DNA of 64,000 bases from CAVRXQ01 sp963838845 (GTDB taxonomy: Bacteria > Actinomycetota > Acidimicrobiia > Acidimicrobiales > Bog-793), in contig CAWISR010000003.1 of the NCBI GenBank assembly GCA_963838845.1, positions 248,001 to 312,000 on the forward strand, given 5' to 3'. Position 1 is the first letter of the stretch, and every line of letters starts with the position of its first letter. The notes under the pieces were generated by a model that was given only the letters and a program-made list of their open reading frames with translations, had not been told where the DNA came from and did not search any database. Shown piece after piece: positions 25,763 to 33,789 of the stretch. The translations under genes and the position numbers were made by a program.

Positions 25763-26023
25763 CTAGCGCTGTCCCACGACTTCGCTGTGACCGTCGTAGT
25801 CGACTCTGATTGGAGCCCGCTCGTGGAAGAACTCAATCAGTTCCGACTGCGTGTGGACACCGCACCGCCTGAAGATCGTCGCAAGGTGGTTACGGACCGT
25901 GCTCCGCGTCACTCCCAGCTTCGCCGCGATCGCCGGAACTCGCACACCTTGCAGGAGGAGCCGAAGAACTTCCCACTGACGCGGCGTAAGCGCGATCGAC
26001 TCTCGTCGTACTTCCTCTGTCAA
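25763..26023 (-). CDS. small LuxR-type HTH transcriptional regulator
   Basis: An 86-residue protein consisting almost wholly of a LuxR/GerE DNA-binding domain: LTPRQWEVLRLLLQGVRVPA, AAKLGVTRSTVRNHLATIFRR and a short C-terminal tail. It lacks a receiver or ligand domain, so it is either a stand-alone regulator like GerE or a fragment of a larger one. The start is TTG 26023, with AGGA about seven bases upstream. Repeated TAGACA half-sites upstream may be its operator. Confidence 0.75.
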   Translation of the reverse strand: MTEEVRRESIALTPRQWEVLRLLLQGVRVPAIAAKLGVTRSTVRNHLATIFRRCGVHTQSELIEFFHERAPIRVDYDGHSEVVGQR

Positions 26024-26383
26024 ATCTCGTCCTGTCTATTCAATAACCGACTCGGGTCGAAGCATCGCCGTATCAGCGGGACGTCGACCAAATTGCCCGC
26101 GCGACACCCACTATGACGAACAGGATGCATCAACTGGCACGGCCGCTCCATAGACAGAGCGTCACCTCTTCATAGACAAAATGTCTAAAGATGTTGCCCC
26201 AGTTCAGGTACCAAAACTTCAAGCGGGTGCGTTCGAACCGTCCTACAAAGAAGTGGCGAGCCAAGAGCCCCGGCCGCGCGCAAGCTTTCCTGATCCTCGC
26301 GACGCGTCAACCTCGGCGAGGGCGAAGACCTGCGATGAAGTCTCTCGGGCTTCAGCGGCGCTCGGTGTTGATCTCGCTGAGTG
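26024..26383. other. regulatory-looking gap upstream of the LuxR gene
   Basis: About 360 bases without a gene. It contains four TAGACA/TGTCTA half-sites, including one palindrome (26173-26187). Confidence 0.45.
26149..26187. promoter_or_regulatory. operator-like repeats (TAGACA palindrome plus half-site)
   Basis: CATAGACA occurs at 26149-26156 and again at 26171-26178. The second copy is the left arm of a perfect TAGACA-AAA-TGTCTA palindrome (26173-26187). The copies are 22 bases apart, two helical turns. A further TGTCTA lies at 26034-26039, next to the LuxR start. Binding by that regulator is inference only. Confidence 0.35.
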
Positions 26384-26467
26384 CGGAGGGAGTGGGATTC
26401 GAACCCACGAGGCTCATCGCCCAACGGTTTTCAAGACCGTCGCATTCGTCCGCTCTGCCATCCCTCC
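26384..26467 (-). tRNA. tRNA-Ser (anticodon TGA)
   Basis: A reverse-strand class II tRNA. The acceptor GGAGGGA pairs with TCCCTCC, the anticodon stem encloses CTTGAAA (anticodon TGA, reading UCA), a long variable arm lies between the anticodon and T-arms, and the T-arm is GTGGG-TTCGAAT-CCCAC. Discriminator G; CCA not encoded. Confidence 0.95.
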
Positions 26468-26545
26468 CGTGTGTCGACGCTAATTGACCCCGGCAGCCTT
26501 GCGAGGTGTGCGCATCCGCAAAGGGCTGACAGGATAGGAGATGGA

Positions 26546-27304
26546 ATGCGCCCCTCGGACCTCGATGATCTGCTCGATGGCGTTCGCGATGGATCGGTTT
26601 CGCCGCAGGAGGCGGCAGAACGCCTACGGTCACTTCCCTTTGCCGACCTCGGATTCGCCCGCGTCGATCACCATCGCAGTCTCCGCCAGGGCATGCCGGA
26701 AGCCGTACTCGCTCAGGGGAAGACGCCAGAACAGGGCGCGGCGATCGTGTCAGAGCTCCTTCGCAAGGGGATCGGGCCGGTGCTCCTCACGCGGGCGAAT
26801 GGGCGCCAGCGTGACGCCGCTCTCCGCGCCGCGCCTGGCGGACACGCAGTGCCGGAGACCGATGACCCCGACGACACGTACTTCGTTTCCTGGCGAGAGT
26901 CCCATCGAAAAGACGGCCAGGTCGCCATCGTCACCGCCGGTACGTCGGATCTTCCCGTCGCCCACGAGTGTCTCGCAGTGCTTCGCGCCTTCGGTTTCAC
27001 GCCAACGCTCTATACCGATTGCGGCGTCGCAGGTATCCACCGGTTGCTCGTTCACGAATCCGAACTCCGCAAGTCCGACGCCCTAGTCGCGATTGCGGGC
27101 ATGGAAGGCGCGCTCGCAAGCGTGATCGGCGGCATCGTTCCCGCACCAGTCGTCGCCGTGCCGACGAGCGTCGGTTATGGGTCCTCGCTCGAAGGAGTGA
27201 CTGCGCTCCTCGCGATGCTCGCGAGTTGCGCGCCGGGCGTAACCGTCGTGGGTATCGACAACGGTTACGGCGCGGCGTGCGCAGTCGCCCGCTTGCTGCG
27301 ATGA
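26546..27304 (+). CDS. larB: nickel pincer cofactor biosynthesis protein LarB
   Basis: A 252-residue LarB. This enzyme carboxylates the pyridinium ring of nicotinic acid adenine dinucleotide and hydrolyses the anhydride, the first step towards the nickel-pincer cofactor of lactate racemase and related LarA enzymes. The C-terminal two thirds is an AIR-carboxylase (PurE-like) fold: VAIVTAGTSDLPVAHE, DCGVAGIHRLL, VAIAGMEGALASVIGGIV and AVPTSVGYG are all recognisable. ATG 26546 has GGAG eight bases upstream. It overlaps larC by four bases (ATGA). LarE and LarA are not in this window. Confidence 0.9.
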   Translation: MRPSDLDDLLDGVRDGSVSPQEAAERLRSLPFADLGFARVDHHRSLRQGMPEAVLAQGKTPEQGAAIVSELLRKGIGPVLLTRANGRQRDAALRAAPGGHAVPETDDPDDTYFVSWRESHRKDGQVAIVTAGTSDLPVAHECLAVLRAFGFTPTLYTDCGVAGIHRLLVHESELRKSDALVAIAGMEGALASVIGGIVPAPVVAVPTSVGYGSSLEGVTALLAMLASCAPGVTVVGIDNGYGAACAVARLLR

Positions 27305-28551
27305 ACGAACACCCCTCCCGTGATCGAGGGACGTCGAGCGAACGGCCCGTCGCCAGCCGGACCGCCTGGTTCCACTGCTTCGCCGGCGTCGCTGGCGATA
27401 TGGCACTCGGCAGCTTGATCGACGCCGGCACCGACCTCGACGAGCTGCGCAAGCTTCTCGATCGACTCTCGATCGGCTCGTGGAGCTTCGAGACGAAGCC
27501 GGTTCTGCGCGGCGGGATCGCGTCGACCCAGGTCGAGGTCCGCGTCACCGAGACCGGCGTCGTTCGGACGTTCCCGCACATCGTCACGATCCTCGAGGAC
27601 GCGAAACTGCCGGCGCGGGTCCACGAACGGTCGCTGGCGGCGTTCTCGGCACTCGCGAGCGTCGAAGGACGGCTTCATCGTCGCCCGACCGCGCAGGTCC
27701 ACTTCCACGAACTCGGTGGCCACGACACGATCGTCGACGTCGTCGGCACCGCGGCCGCGCTCGAGATCCTCGGGGTCGACGAGGTCACTTCGAGTCCCGT
27801 CGCGCTCGGCCACGGCGTTGTGCGCACACGCCACGGGATGCTCCCAAATCCCGCCCCGGCCGTGCTCGCCCTGCTCGCCGGCGCACCGGTCTGGGGCCGG
27901 GAACTCAACGTCGAGCTCACAACGCCGACCGGGGCTGCGATTCTCTCGGCCATGGCCTCGTCCTTCGGCCCCCTCCCACCGATGACGGTAGAGGCGACCG
28001 GGTACGGCGCCGGGTCTCGCGAGATCGATGGGCTGCCGAACTGCACCCAGGTCGTTCTCGGCCACCGTGTGGCACGTACCGACGGCGAGCTCGGCCAGCC
28101 GCTCGTCGTCATCGAGGCGAACCTCGACGACGCGACCGGTGAGCAACTCGCCGATGCACTCGGCTCGCTTCTCGACGCAGGCGCGTACGACGCGTGGGTC
28201 ACCCCCGTCGTCATGAAAAAGGGCCGACCGGGTTATGTGCTCTCTGCGCTCTGCGACGCTGCCCTCGTCGACCAGCTCACTCGGGTCGTGATGTCGGAGA
28301 CCGGGACGCTCGGTGTGCGTGCGATCTCGGTCGGCCGGACAACGGCGCCGCGTTCGATGAGCGCCGTCGAGGTCGACGGGGTTCCGTTGCGCGTGAAGGT
28401 GAGTCCCGGGCGCATCAAGGTCGAACACGACGACGCCGCGTCGTTCGCAAAGACGACCGGACAGCCGGTGCGCGAGGTCGTCGAGCGCGCCGAGCGCGAA
28501 TGGTGGCGGCGCAGCGGCGACCCGACAAACGATCCCGACGAGGACGCCTGA
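27301..28551 (+). CDS. larC: nickel pincer cofactor biosynthesis protein LarC (nickel insertion)
   Basis: A 416-residue LarC (formerly DUF111), the CTP-dependent cyclometallase that inserts nickel into the pyridinium bis-thiocarboxylate mononucleotide. Recognisable blocks are WFHCFAGVAGDMALGSLIDAG at the start, VHFHELGGHDTIVDVVG (His-rich metal site) in the middle, and EANLDDATGEQLADAL and VVMKKGRPGYVLSAL in the C-terminal half. In Lactobacillus larC is read through a programmed frameshift; here it is one uninterrupted frame. It starts in the stop of larB. Confidence 0.9.
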   Translation: MNEHPSRDRGTSSERPVASRTAWFHCFAGVAGDMALGSLIDAGTDLDELRKLLDRLSIGSWSFETKPVLRGGIASTQVEVRVTETGVVRTFPHIVTILEDAKLPARVHERSLAAFSALASVEGRLHRRPTAQVHFHELGGHDTIVDVVGTAAALEILGVDEVTSSPVALGHGVVRTRHGMLPNPAPAVLALLAGAPVWGRELNVELTTPTGAAILSAMASSFGPLPPMTVEATGYGAGSREIDGLPNCTQVVLGHRVARTDGELGQPLVVIEANLDDATGEQLADALGSLLDAGAYDAWVTPVVMKKGRPGYVLSALCDAALVDQLTRVVMSETGTLGVRAISVGRTTAPRSMSAVEVDGVPLRVKVSPGRIKVEHDDAASFAKTTGQPVREVVERAEREWWRRSGDPTNDPDEDA

Positions 28552-28570
28552 GCGAACCCGACGGTGCCGG

Positions 28571-29767
28571 TCAGCCAGAGAAGTCGATCGTCACCGAGCG
28601 ACGGACCGCCGATCCCGACCGCATCCTCGCCGTGACGAGGAGCACGTAGGTCGCCGGTCGGGGGACGCGCAGCCCGCGCAGCGCGAGGTAGGTCGACGAG
28701 CCGGGTGCGAGCGTCGGAACCTTGATCGAGGCTTCGCGCGATCGGATCGAGCGGTTCGTCGCGGAAACGACCAACGCCGACACCGACGCACCGCTGATCC
28801 AGGTGTTGCCGAGATCTCTGACGACGACGAACACGCCGATCTTCTTCGTCGCCGCGATCACCGCGACGGCACCCGACGGTGGGATCTGAAGTGTTGTGGT
28901 CGGCGCCGGCAGCGTCGTCGTGGTGGTCGTCGTGGTGGTGCTCGTTGACGTCGTCGTCGCCCCGGGAATCGTCGTGGTGGTCGTCGTCGTCGTGGTGGTC
29001 GGCGGCTTCGGAACCGTCGTCGTCGTCGGAGTCGGAAGTCCGGTGATGCGCAACGGCTGAGGTTCGATCGAGACGTCGACGATCCCGATCGAGGGATCCG
29101 CGGCGAGGCTGGCCGCGCGAGCAAGAGACGAGGTATACGAGGCGAGCGCGGGAAGCAACCAATTCGCGTGCACGGAGATCCACTGCGAGCTCGGCATCGC
29201 CGCGTCGCGCCCACGTTGTCGGACGAGCCCGGTGATCTCGTGATAGGCGGTGTCCGCCGCCTCGAGTCGTCGACCGGCTACCGACAACGACGCGGTCGCA
29301 GACGCCGTGTCGGGAGGAGCGGAGATCGCGCGGTTGATCCCCGAAGCAAGCAGCGCGATCCCTTCCGATCGGTCCTTTAGAACCGCGCCCATCAATGAGC
29401 CGATTGCCGGGGTCGGGGCCGCCAAGCCGAGCTGCGCGTACGTCGCCTCGGTGTCCACCGCCTCGTGCTCGAGCTCGGTGAGCGCCACCTCAAGCGTCAC
29501 CCGGTTGAAGGCCGTCGGCGTGGTCGCATGAGATCGGATGGTGCGCAGCTCGCCAGCCTCCGTGTTCGACTGCGCGACGACGGCGGAAGCCGCCGACACC
29601 CACGTCGCCTCGGCGCGACGCTGCGCACCCGGTGACGACTTGACGATGTCGTCGATCACCTCGCCGAGGACGAGCGCGACCACGGCGACGACGACGACGG
29701 TGAGGACGATGCGGCGATGGTCGCGGCGGGTTTGATTCGGTGTGCGCCGCGCGCGCGGTCCGAGCAC
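28571..29767 (-). CDS. membrane-anchored protein with Thr-rich linker, unknown function
   Basis: A 398-residue protein in three parts: a cytoplasmic Arg-rich start and one membrane segment (about 20-38), a helical extracellular domain (about 45-240), and a beta-rich C-terminal domain of about 100 residues. The last two are separated by a roughly 60-residue linker of mostly Thr, with Pro, Ala and Ser. Such linkers are typically O-glycosylated in actinobacteria. The C-terminal domain (VVRDLGNTWISGASVSALV onwards) looks like an Ig-type sandwich. The start is GTG 29767. It may be co-transcribed with the sulfoquinovose synthase gene upstream (67-base gap). Confidence 0.6.
   Translation of the reverse strand: MLGPRARRTPNQTRRDHRRIVLTVVVVAVVALVLGEVIDDIVKSSPGAQRRAEATWVSAASAVVAQSNTEAGELRTIRSHATTPTAFNRVTLEVALTELEHEAVDTEATYAQLGLAAPTPAIGSLMGAVLKDRSEGIALLASGINRAISAPPDTASATASLSVAGRRLEAADTAYHEITGLVRQRGRDAAMPSSQWISVHANWLLPALASYTSSLARAASLAADPSIGIVDVSIEPQPLRITGLPTPTTTTVPKPPTTTTTTTTTTIPGATTTSTSTTTTTTTTTLPAPTTTLQIPPSGAVAVIAATKKIGVFVVVRDLGNTWISGASVSALVVSATNRSIRSREASIKVPTLAPGSSTYLALRGLRVPRPATYVLLVTARMRSGSAVRRSVTIDFSG
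28880..29035. repeat. low-complexity GTC/GTG repeat encoding the Thr-rich linker
   Basis: On the plus strand the stretch is mainly GTCGTC/GTGGTG triplets. On the coding strand it is ACGAC/ACCAC codons for threonine. It is prone to length variation and assembly error. Confidence 0.7.
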
Positions 29768-29834
29768 GGCCGAGACGCTACTGGGCGGTCAGAGGAAAAC
29801 GTCCGAGCCGTGGCATCGCGCCACGGCTAGAGCC

Positions 29835-31019
29835 TCACTCGCCGACCGAACCCCCACTGACGCTGACCTCCGACTTCGTCGAGCGCCAGTTCACCGTCGG
29901 ACGGATTGCCTCAGGGTTGACGCGGTGCTTGAAGCGCAACGCCAGCTCGACGAGAGAGTGCACGTGCTCATCGGAGAGCAGGTGGGGCTTCAGTCCGAGC
30001 TCGGGCAGCTTCGTCGTCACCGCGTGGTAGTAGTGCTCTTCCTTCTCCACTCGCGGGTCGGGGATCGACTCGATCGTCACCGGCACGGACGCGACGCGTT
30101 TCACCCACTCGGCGAGCTGGCCGACCGAAAACTCCTCGGTGAACTGATTGAACACGCGGTACTCGCCCGCCGTCGGCGGATTGATACAGGCGAGCTCGAC
30201 GCATGCCAGCGTGTCGCGGATGTCGAGCATGGAACGGGTCTGACCACCCTTGCCGTACACCGTGAGCGGATAGCCGACCGCCGCTTGCACGGCGAAGCGG
30301 TTCAGCACCGTGCCGAACACGGCGTCGTAGTCAAAGCGCGTCTCCAAGTCCGGGTGGAGCACGGTCTCTGCTGTCTGCTGTCCGTAGACGATGCCCTGGT
30401 TCAGGTCAGTCGAACGCAGTCCCCAGATGCGGCAGGCGAACAGGATGTTGTGGCTGTCGTGCACCTTCGACAGGTGATAGAAGGAGCCCGGCTGCTTCGG
30501 GAACGGCAGGACGTCGGTCCTTCCGTTGTGGGTGATCTCGATGAAGCCCTCTTCGATGTCGATGTTCGGCGTGCCGTACTCGCCCATCGTCCCGAGCTTC
30601 ACGAGATGGATCGCCGGGTTGAGCTCGGTCATCGCATAGAGCAGGTTCAGCGTGCCGACAACATTGTTCACCTGCGTGTACACGGCGTGCTCGCGATCGA
30701 TCATCGAGTACGGGGCGCTGCGCTGCTCGCCGAAATGGACGACCGCGTCGGGCTCGAAGCTGCGGAGGGTGTCGTAGACGAATGCATATTCGTTCAGGTC
30801 GCCGATGAACGGCTCGATCGAATGCCCGCTCACTTCCTTCCAGGTCGTGACGCGGCGCTGCAGCTGCCGGATCGGGACGAGCGAGTCGACTCCCATCTCG
30901 TCGTCGTAGTGGCGGCGAATAAGGTTGTCGACGACGCCAACGTCGTGGCCTCGGTTGGAGAGGTGAAGGGCCGTCGGCCACCCGAGGTAGCCGTCACCTC
31001 CGAGAACAAGGATCCGCAT
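29835..31019 (-). CDS. UDP-sulfoquinovose synthase (SQD1-like)
   Basis: A 394-residue extended SDR that matches SQD1/SqdB in length and motifs. These enzymes convert UDP-glucose and sulfite to UDP-sulfoquinovose, the head-group donor of the sulfolipid SQDG. NAD binding is at GGDGYLGW (7-14). FGEQRSAPYSMID and VNNVVGTLNLLYA are close to the plant sequence. The catalytic residues align as Thr144, Tyr181 and Lys185. AAGGAAAG upstream of ATG 31019 sets the start; the frame is open 77 codons further. A sulfoquinovosyltransferase is not seen nearby, so the final product (SQDG or a glycan) is open. Confidence 0.85.
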   Translation of the reverse strand: MRILVLGGDGYLGWPTALHLSNRGHDVGVVDNLIRRHYDDEMGVDSLVPIRQLQRRVTTWKEVSGHSIEPFIGDLNEYAFVYDTLRSFEPDAVVHFGEQRSAPYSMIDREHAVYTQVNNVVGTLNLLYAMTELNPAIHLVKLGTMGEYGTPNIDIEEGFIEITHNGRTDVLPFPKQPGSFYHLSKVHDSHNILFACRIWGLRSTDLNQGIVYGQQTAETVLHPDLETRFDYDAVFGTVLNRFAVQAAVGYPLTVYGKGGQTRSMLDIRDTLACVELACINPPTAGEYRVFNQFTEEFSVGQLAEWVKRVASVPVTIESIPDPRVEKEEHYYHAVTTKLPELGLKPHLLSDEHVHSLVELALRFKHRVNPEAIRPTVNWRSTKSEVSVSGGSVGE

Positions 31020-31261
31020 CGAGCTTTCCTTCCTGTCGTCCTGCCGCGTGCTCTCTCTACGGTGCCACTTCGGGCGTCGCTCGCCAACGATTCGGTCGGG
31101 GCGGCCCTCAGCGAAGCCGCGGAAGAACCGGGTGTCCGGGTCGTATGGGGCTGTGTGATTGTAGTCGGGTCGATGCTCTTGCCGGGGCAGGTCAAGAGCT
31201 CGCGCGACGCGACACGCGATGGCCGACGGGGCGACACCGACGTGGGACACTCAAGGTCTTC

Positions 31262-31334
31262 GCCGGTGTGGCGCAGCTGGTAGCGCAGACGACTTGTAAT
31301 CGTCAGGCCGTGGGTTCGAGTCCCACCACCGGCT
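31262..31334 (+). tRNA. tRNA-Thr (anticodon TGT)
   Basis: The acceptor GCCGGTG pairs with CACCGGC, the D-arm is GCGCAGCTGGTAGCGC, the anticodon stem GACGA/TCGTC encloses CTTGTAA (anticodon TGT, reading ACA), and the T-arm is GTGGG-TTCGAGT-CCCAC. Discriminator T; no encoded CCA. Confidence 0.95.
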
Positions 31335-31354
31335 CTTTTCGAAGCCGACAAACG

Positions 31355-32848
31355 CTAGCGGTATTCGCGCGGCACCCGATAGATGCCATCGGACGCCGGC
31401 TCCGACGAGAGCGAGGCCAACACGTCGACCTCGTCGACGGGCACCGGCTCGAGCTCCTGGGAGACGTAGCCCGGGTACTCGTCCGCCGGGACCGCCTCGT
31501 AGCCACCTTCTTCGGACCGCACGACGATGTTCGGCCGCTTGCGACGCCAGGCACCCGGGGTGTCTCGCAGCTCGACGCAGATCTTGTACGCGATCGGGAA
31601 GGTCACCAGTGGGATGACGATCACCAAGATGCGGAAGCCCCAGAGCACCTCGGTCAAGGTGAGGTGCAGGTAGTTCGCCAGGACGTCCGTCGCGCTCGCA
31701 CCGAACAGCACGAAATAGAAGGCGAAGACCGCGCAGCCGAGCGCCGTTCGTTTCGGCCGGTCGCGCGGGCGGTCGAGCAAGTGGTGCTCCTGGTTATCAC
31801 CGCTCAGCTTCGCCTCGAGTATCGGCCACCCGTAGATCAAGGTGAACGTGATCCCTGGCAACAGGATGCCGGGGAAGAACGCGTTCGGAATCATGTGGCC
31901 GGGGAAGTGGATCTCCCACGCCGGCCACACCCTGAGCGCCCCGTCCAACCAACCCATGTACCAGTCCGGCTGCACGGCGTAGCTCACGAGGTACGGCTTG
32001 TACGGGCCGTAGATCCAGATCGGGTTGATCTGGAACACAGCACCCATCAGCGCGGTGACGCCGGTGATCAGGAACAAGAACCCGGTCGTCTTCGCCGTGA
32101 ATGTCGGCCAGAGGGGCGAGCCGACGACGTTGTCCTCGCGGGCGGTCCTTGACTTGAACTGCGTGTGCTTTTGATGGACGAGCAGACCGAGGTGGGCGGA
32201 GAGCAGCCCGATGATGAGCAGCGGCAGGATCAGCACGTGGATGACGTAAAAGCGCGGGATGATCGAACCGTTCCCGGGGTAGTTGCCGCCGAACAGGAAG
32301 AAGGCGAGGTACTCACCGACAAAGGGGATCGACTCGAGGATCGAGAAGGAGATCCGGATCCCGGTTCCCGAAATGAGGTCGTCGGGAAGCGAGTAGCCGA
32401 TGAAACCGTTGAAGATCGCGAGGATGAGCAGCGTGGCTCCGAGCATCCAGTTCAGCTCGCGAGGGCGGCGGAACGCGCCGGTGAAGAAAATGCGCAGCAT
32501 GTGGACGACGATCGCACCGACGAAGATGTTCGCCGCCCAGTGGTGCATCTGGCGCATCAACAGGCCGCCGCGCACGGCGAAGGACAGGTTGACGGTCGAC
32601 TCGTACGCCTCGGAGACCTTCACGCCGCGAAGCGGCACATACGGGCCGTTGTAAACGACCTCGTGCGCCGAGGGCACGAAGTAGAGCGTCAGGAAGACCC
32701 CCGTCGCCAACAAAATGATGAACGAATAGAGCGCGATCTCGCCGAGCAGGAACGACCAGTGGTCGGGAAAGATCTTGTTGAGGATCGATCGCCCGCCGCG
32801 TGAGAACGCAAGACGGTTGTCGAACCAGTCGTAGAGCCGGTCGATCAC
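31355..32848 (-). CDS. qcrB: cytochrome bc1 complex cytochrome b subunit QcrB
   Basis: A 497-residue cytochrome b, the quinol-oxidising membrane core of the actinobacterial bc1-aa3 supercomplex. The N-terminal haem-binding half has MRQMHHWAANIFVGAIVVHMLRI (haem-ligand His residues). The quinol-oxidation motif appears as PDWY (AVQPDWYMGW), and eight membrane helices are expected. The C-terminal extension beyond residue about 420, cytoplasmic and acidic, is typical of actinobacteria. The start is the GTG overlapping the qcrA stop (GTGA at 32845-32848). Confidence 0.92.
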   Translation of the reverse strand: MIDRLYDWFDNRLAFSRGGRSILNKIFPDHWSFLLGEIALYSFIILLATGVFLTLYFVPSAHEVVYNGPYVPLRGVKVSEAYESTVNLSFAVRGGLLMRQMHHWAANIFVGAIVVHMLRIFFTGAFRRPRELNWMLGATLLILAIFNGFIGYSLPDDLISGTGIRISFSILESIPFVGEYLAFFLFGGNYPGNGSIIPRFYVIHVLILPLLIIGLLSAHLGLLVHQKHTQFKSRTAREDNVVGSPLWPTFTAKTTGFLFLITGVTALMGAVFQINPIWIYGPYKPYLVSYAVQPDWYMGWLDGALRVWPAWEIHFPGHMIPNAFFPGILLPGITFTLIYGWPILEAKLSGDNQEHHLLDRPRDRPKRTALGCAVFAFYFVLFGASATDVLANYLHLTLTEVLWGFRILVIVIPLVTFPIAYKICVELRDTPGAWRRKRPNIVVRSEEGGYEAVPADEYPGYVSQELEPVPVDEVDVLASLSSEPASDGIYRVPREYR

Positions 32849-33789
32849 GCCGTTCCGCCTCGCGACCAGAACCCAGGGCCGATGGGTTCGTCGTAGCCCC
32901 GCTGCGCCCGCAGATGCCCGGCCGGGTCGACATAGAGCGGGAGCTGCGCCAATGGCCGCGGTGCCGGACCGAAGATCGGCTCGCAACCGTCGCGCACGTC
33001 GAACAGCGACTGGTGACACGGGCAGAGCAGCTGCTGGGTCAGCTCCTCGTAGAGCCCGACAGGGCATCCCGAGTGCGTGCAGACCTTCGAGAAGGCGACA
33101 TAGCCGTGCGGTCCCCAGTTCTCGCGCCCGCGCTTCGTGACGACGTTGCCCGACTCCTGCAGACGGATGAGGACTGTCTGGCTTAACGCGCCGCCGATGT
33201 CGTCCTCAGGAAAGACGGTGAGGATCCCCCCGACATCGACGGAGTCGACGGTGACCTTGTCGCCGGCGAGCGTCGTGAGATACGAGCCCTTGCGCCACGC
33301 CGTCGTGTACAGCTGCTTCTTCGGCAGCGGGCCGAGTGAACGCAGCAGCGGGAAAGCGGCGACGATCCCGAAGATCCCCGCCGCCGCGCCCATCGCTTTC
33401 ACCAAGAAGCCGCGTCGGTTAATCGCGACCTTGCCACGCGAAACGAAGTCGCCGACGACCAGGTCCCGCTGGTCCTTCGTGACCGCCATCTTCTTGCGCG
33501 GTTCCTCGAAGGGTCCTCGCGGCATGAGGTACTTGCCCCACGATGTCAACGCGACGCCAAACGCCGCGGCACCAATCCCGAGCGACACCCCGAGCCATCG
33601 GTTGGGCGCCGCCTGCCAGTACGCCGCGCCGAATCCGGCGAATGCGAGCACCGAAAGGGCAAAGAAACCCCCCGCCAGTCGCTCGACTCGGCGCGGGTGA
33701 CGCGCCGCGACCTGCATCTGCGGCGCGTCGAGGGGAACGAGGGTTTCGCCGTTCCGCTCGACGCCCGCCGGCGCATGACTGTCAGGCAT
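32845..33789 (-). CDS. qcrA: cytochrome bc1 complex Rieske iron-sulfur subunit QcrA
   Basis: A 314-residue Rieske protein. The cluster-binding boxes CTHSGCPVG and CPCHQSLFD, each with a Cys and a His ligand, lie near residues 232-262. Actinobacterial QcrA has three N-terminal membrane helices; here hydrophobic segments at about 35-55, 62-80 and 130-150 fit this. ATG 33789 overlaps the end of qcrC by eight bases, and the stop overlaps qcrB. It passes electrons from quinol to the dihaem cytochrome c QcrC. Confidence 0.92.
   Translation of the reverse strand: MPDSHAPAGVERNGETLVPLDAPQMQVAARHPRRVERLAGGFFALSVLAFAGFGAAYWQAAPNRWLGVSLGIGAAAFGVALTSWGKYLMPRGPFEEPRKKMAVTKDQRDLVVGDFVSRGKVAINRRGFLVKAMGAAAGIFGIVAAFPLLRSLGPLPKKQLYTTAWRKGSYLTTLAGDKVTVDSVDVGGILTVFPEDDIGGALSQTVLIRLQESGNVVTKRGRENWGPHGYVAFSKVCTHSGCPVGLYEELTQQLLCPCHQSLFDVRDGCEPIFGPAPRPLAQLPLYVDPAGHLRAQRGYDEPIGPGFWSRGGTA

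Noticed and set aside
29742..31283. 513-codon plus-strand frame opposite the sulfoquinovose synthase
   Set aside because: It mirrors the real gene, is dominated by Arg/Val/Asp, and spans two genes of the opposite strand.
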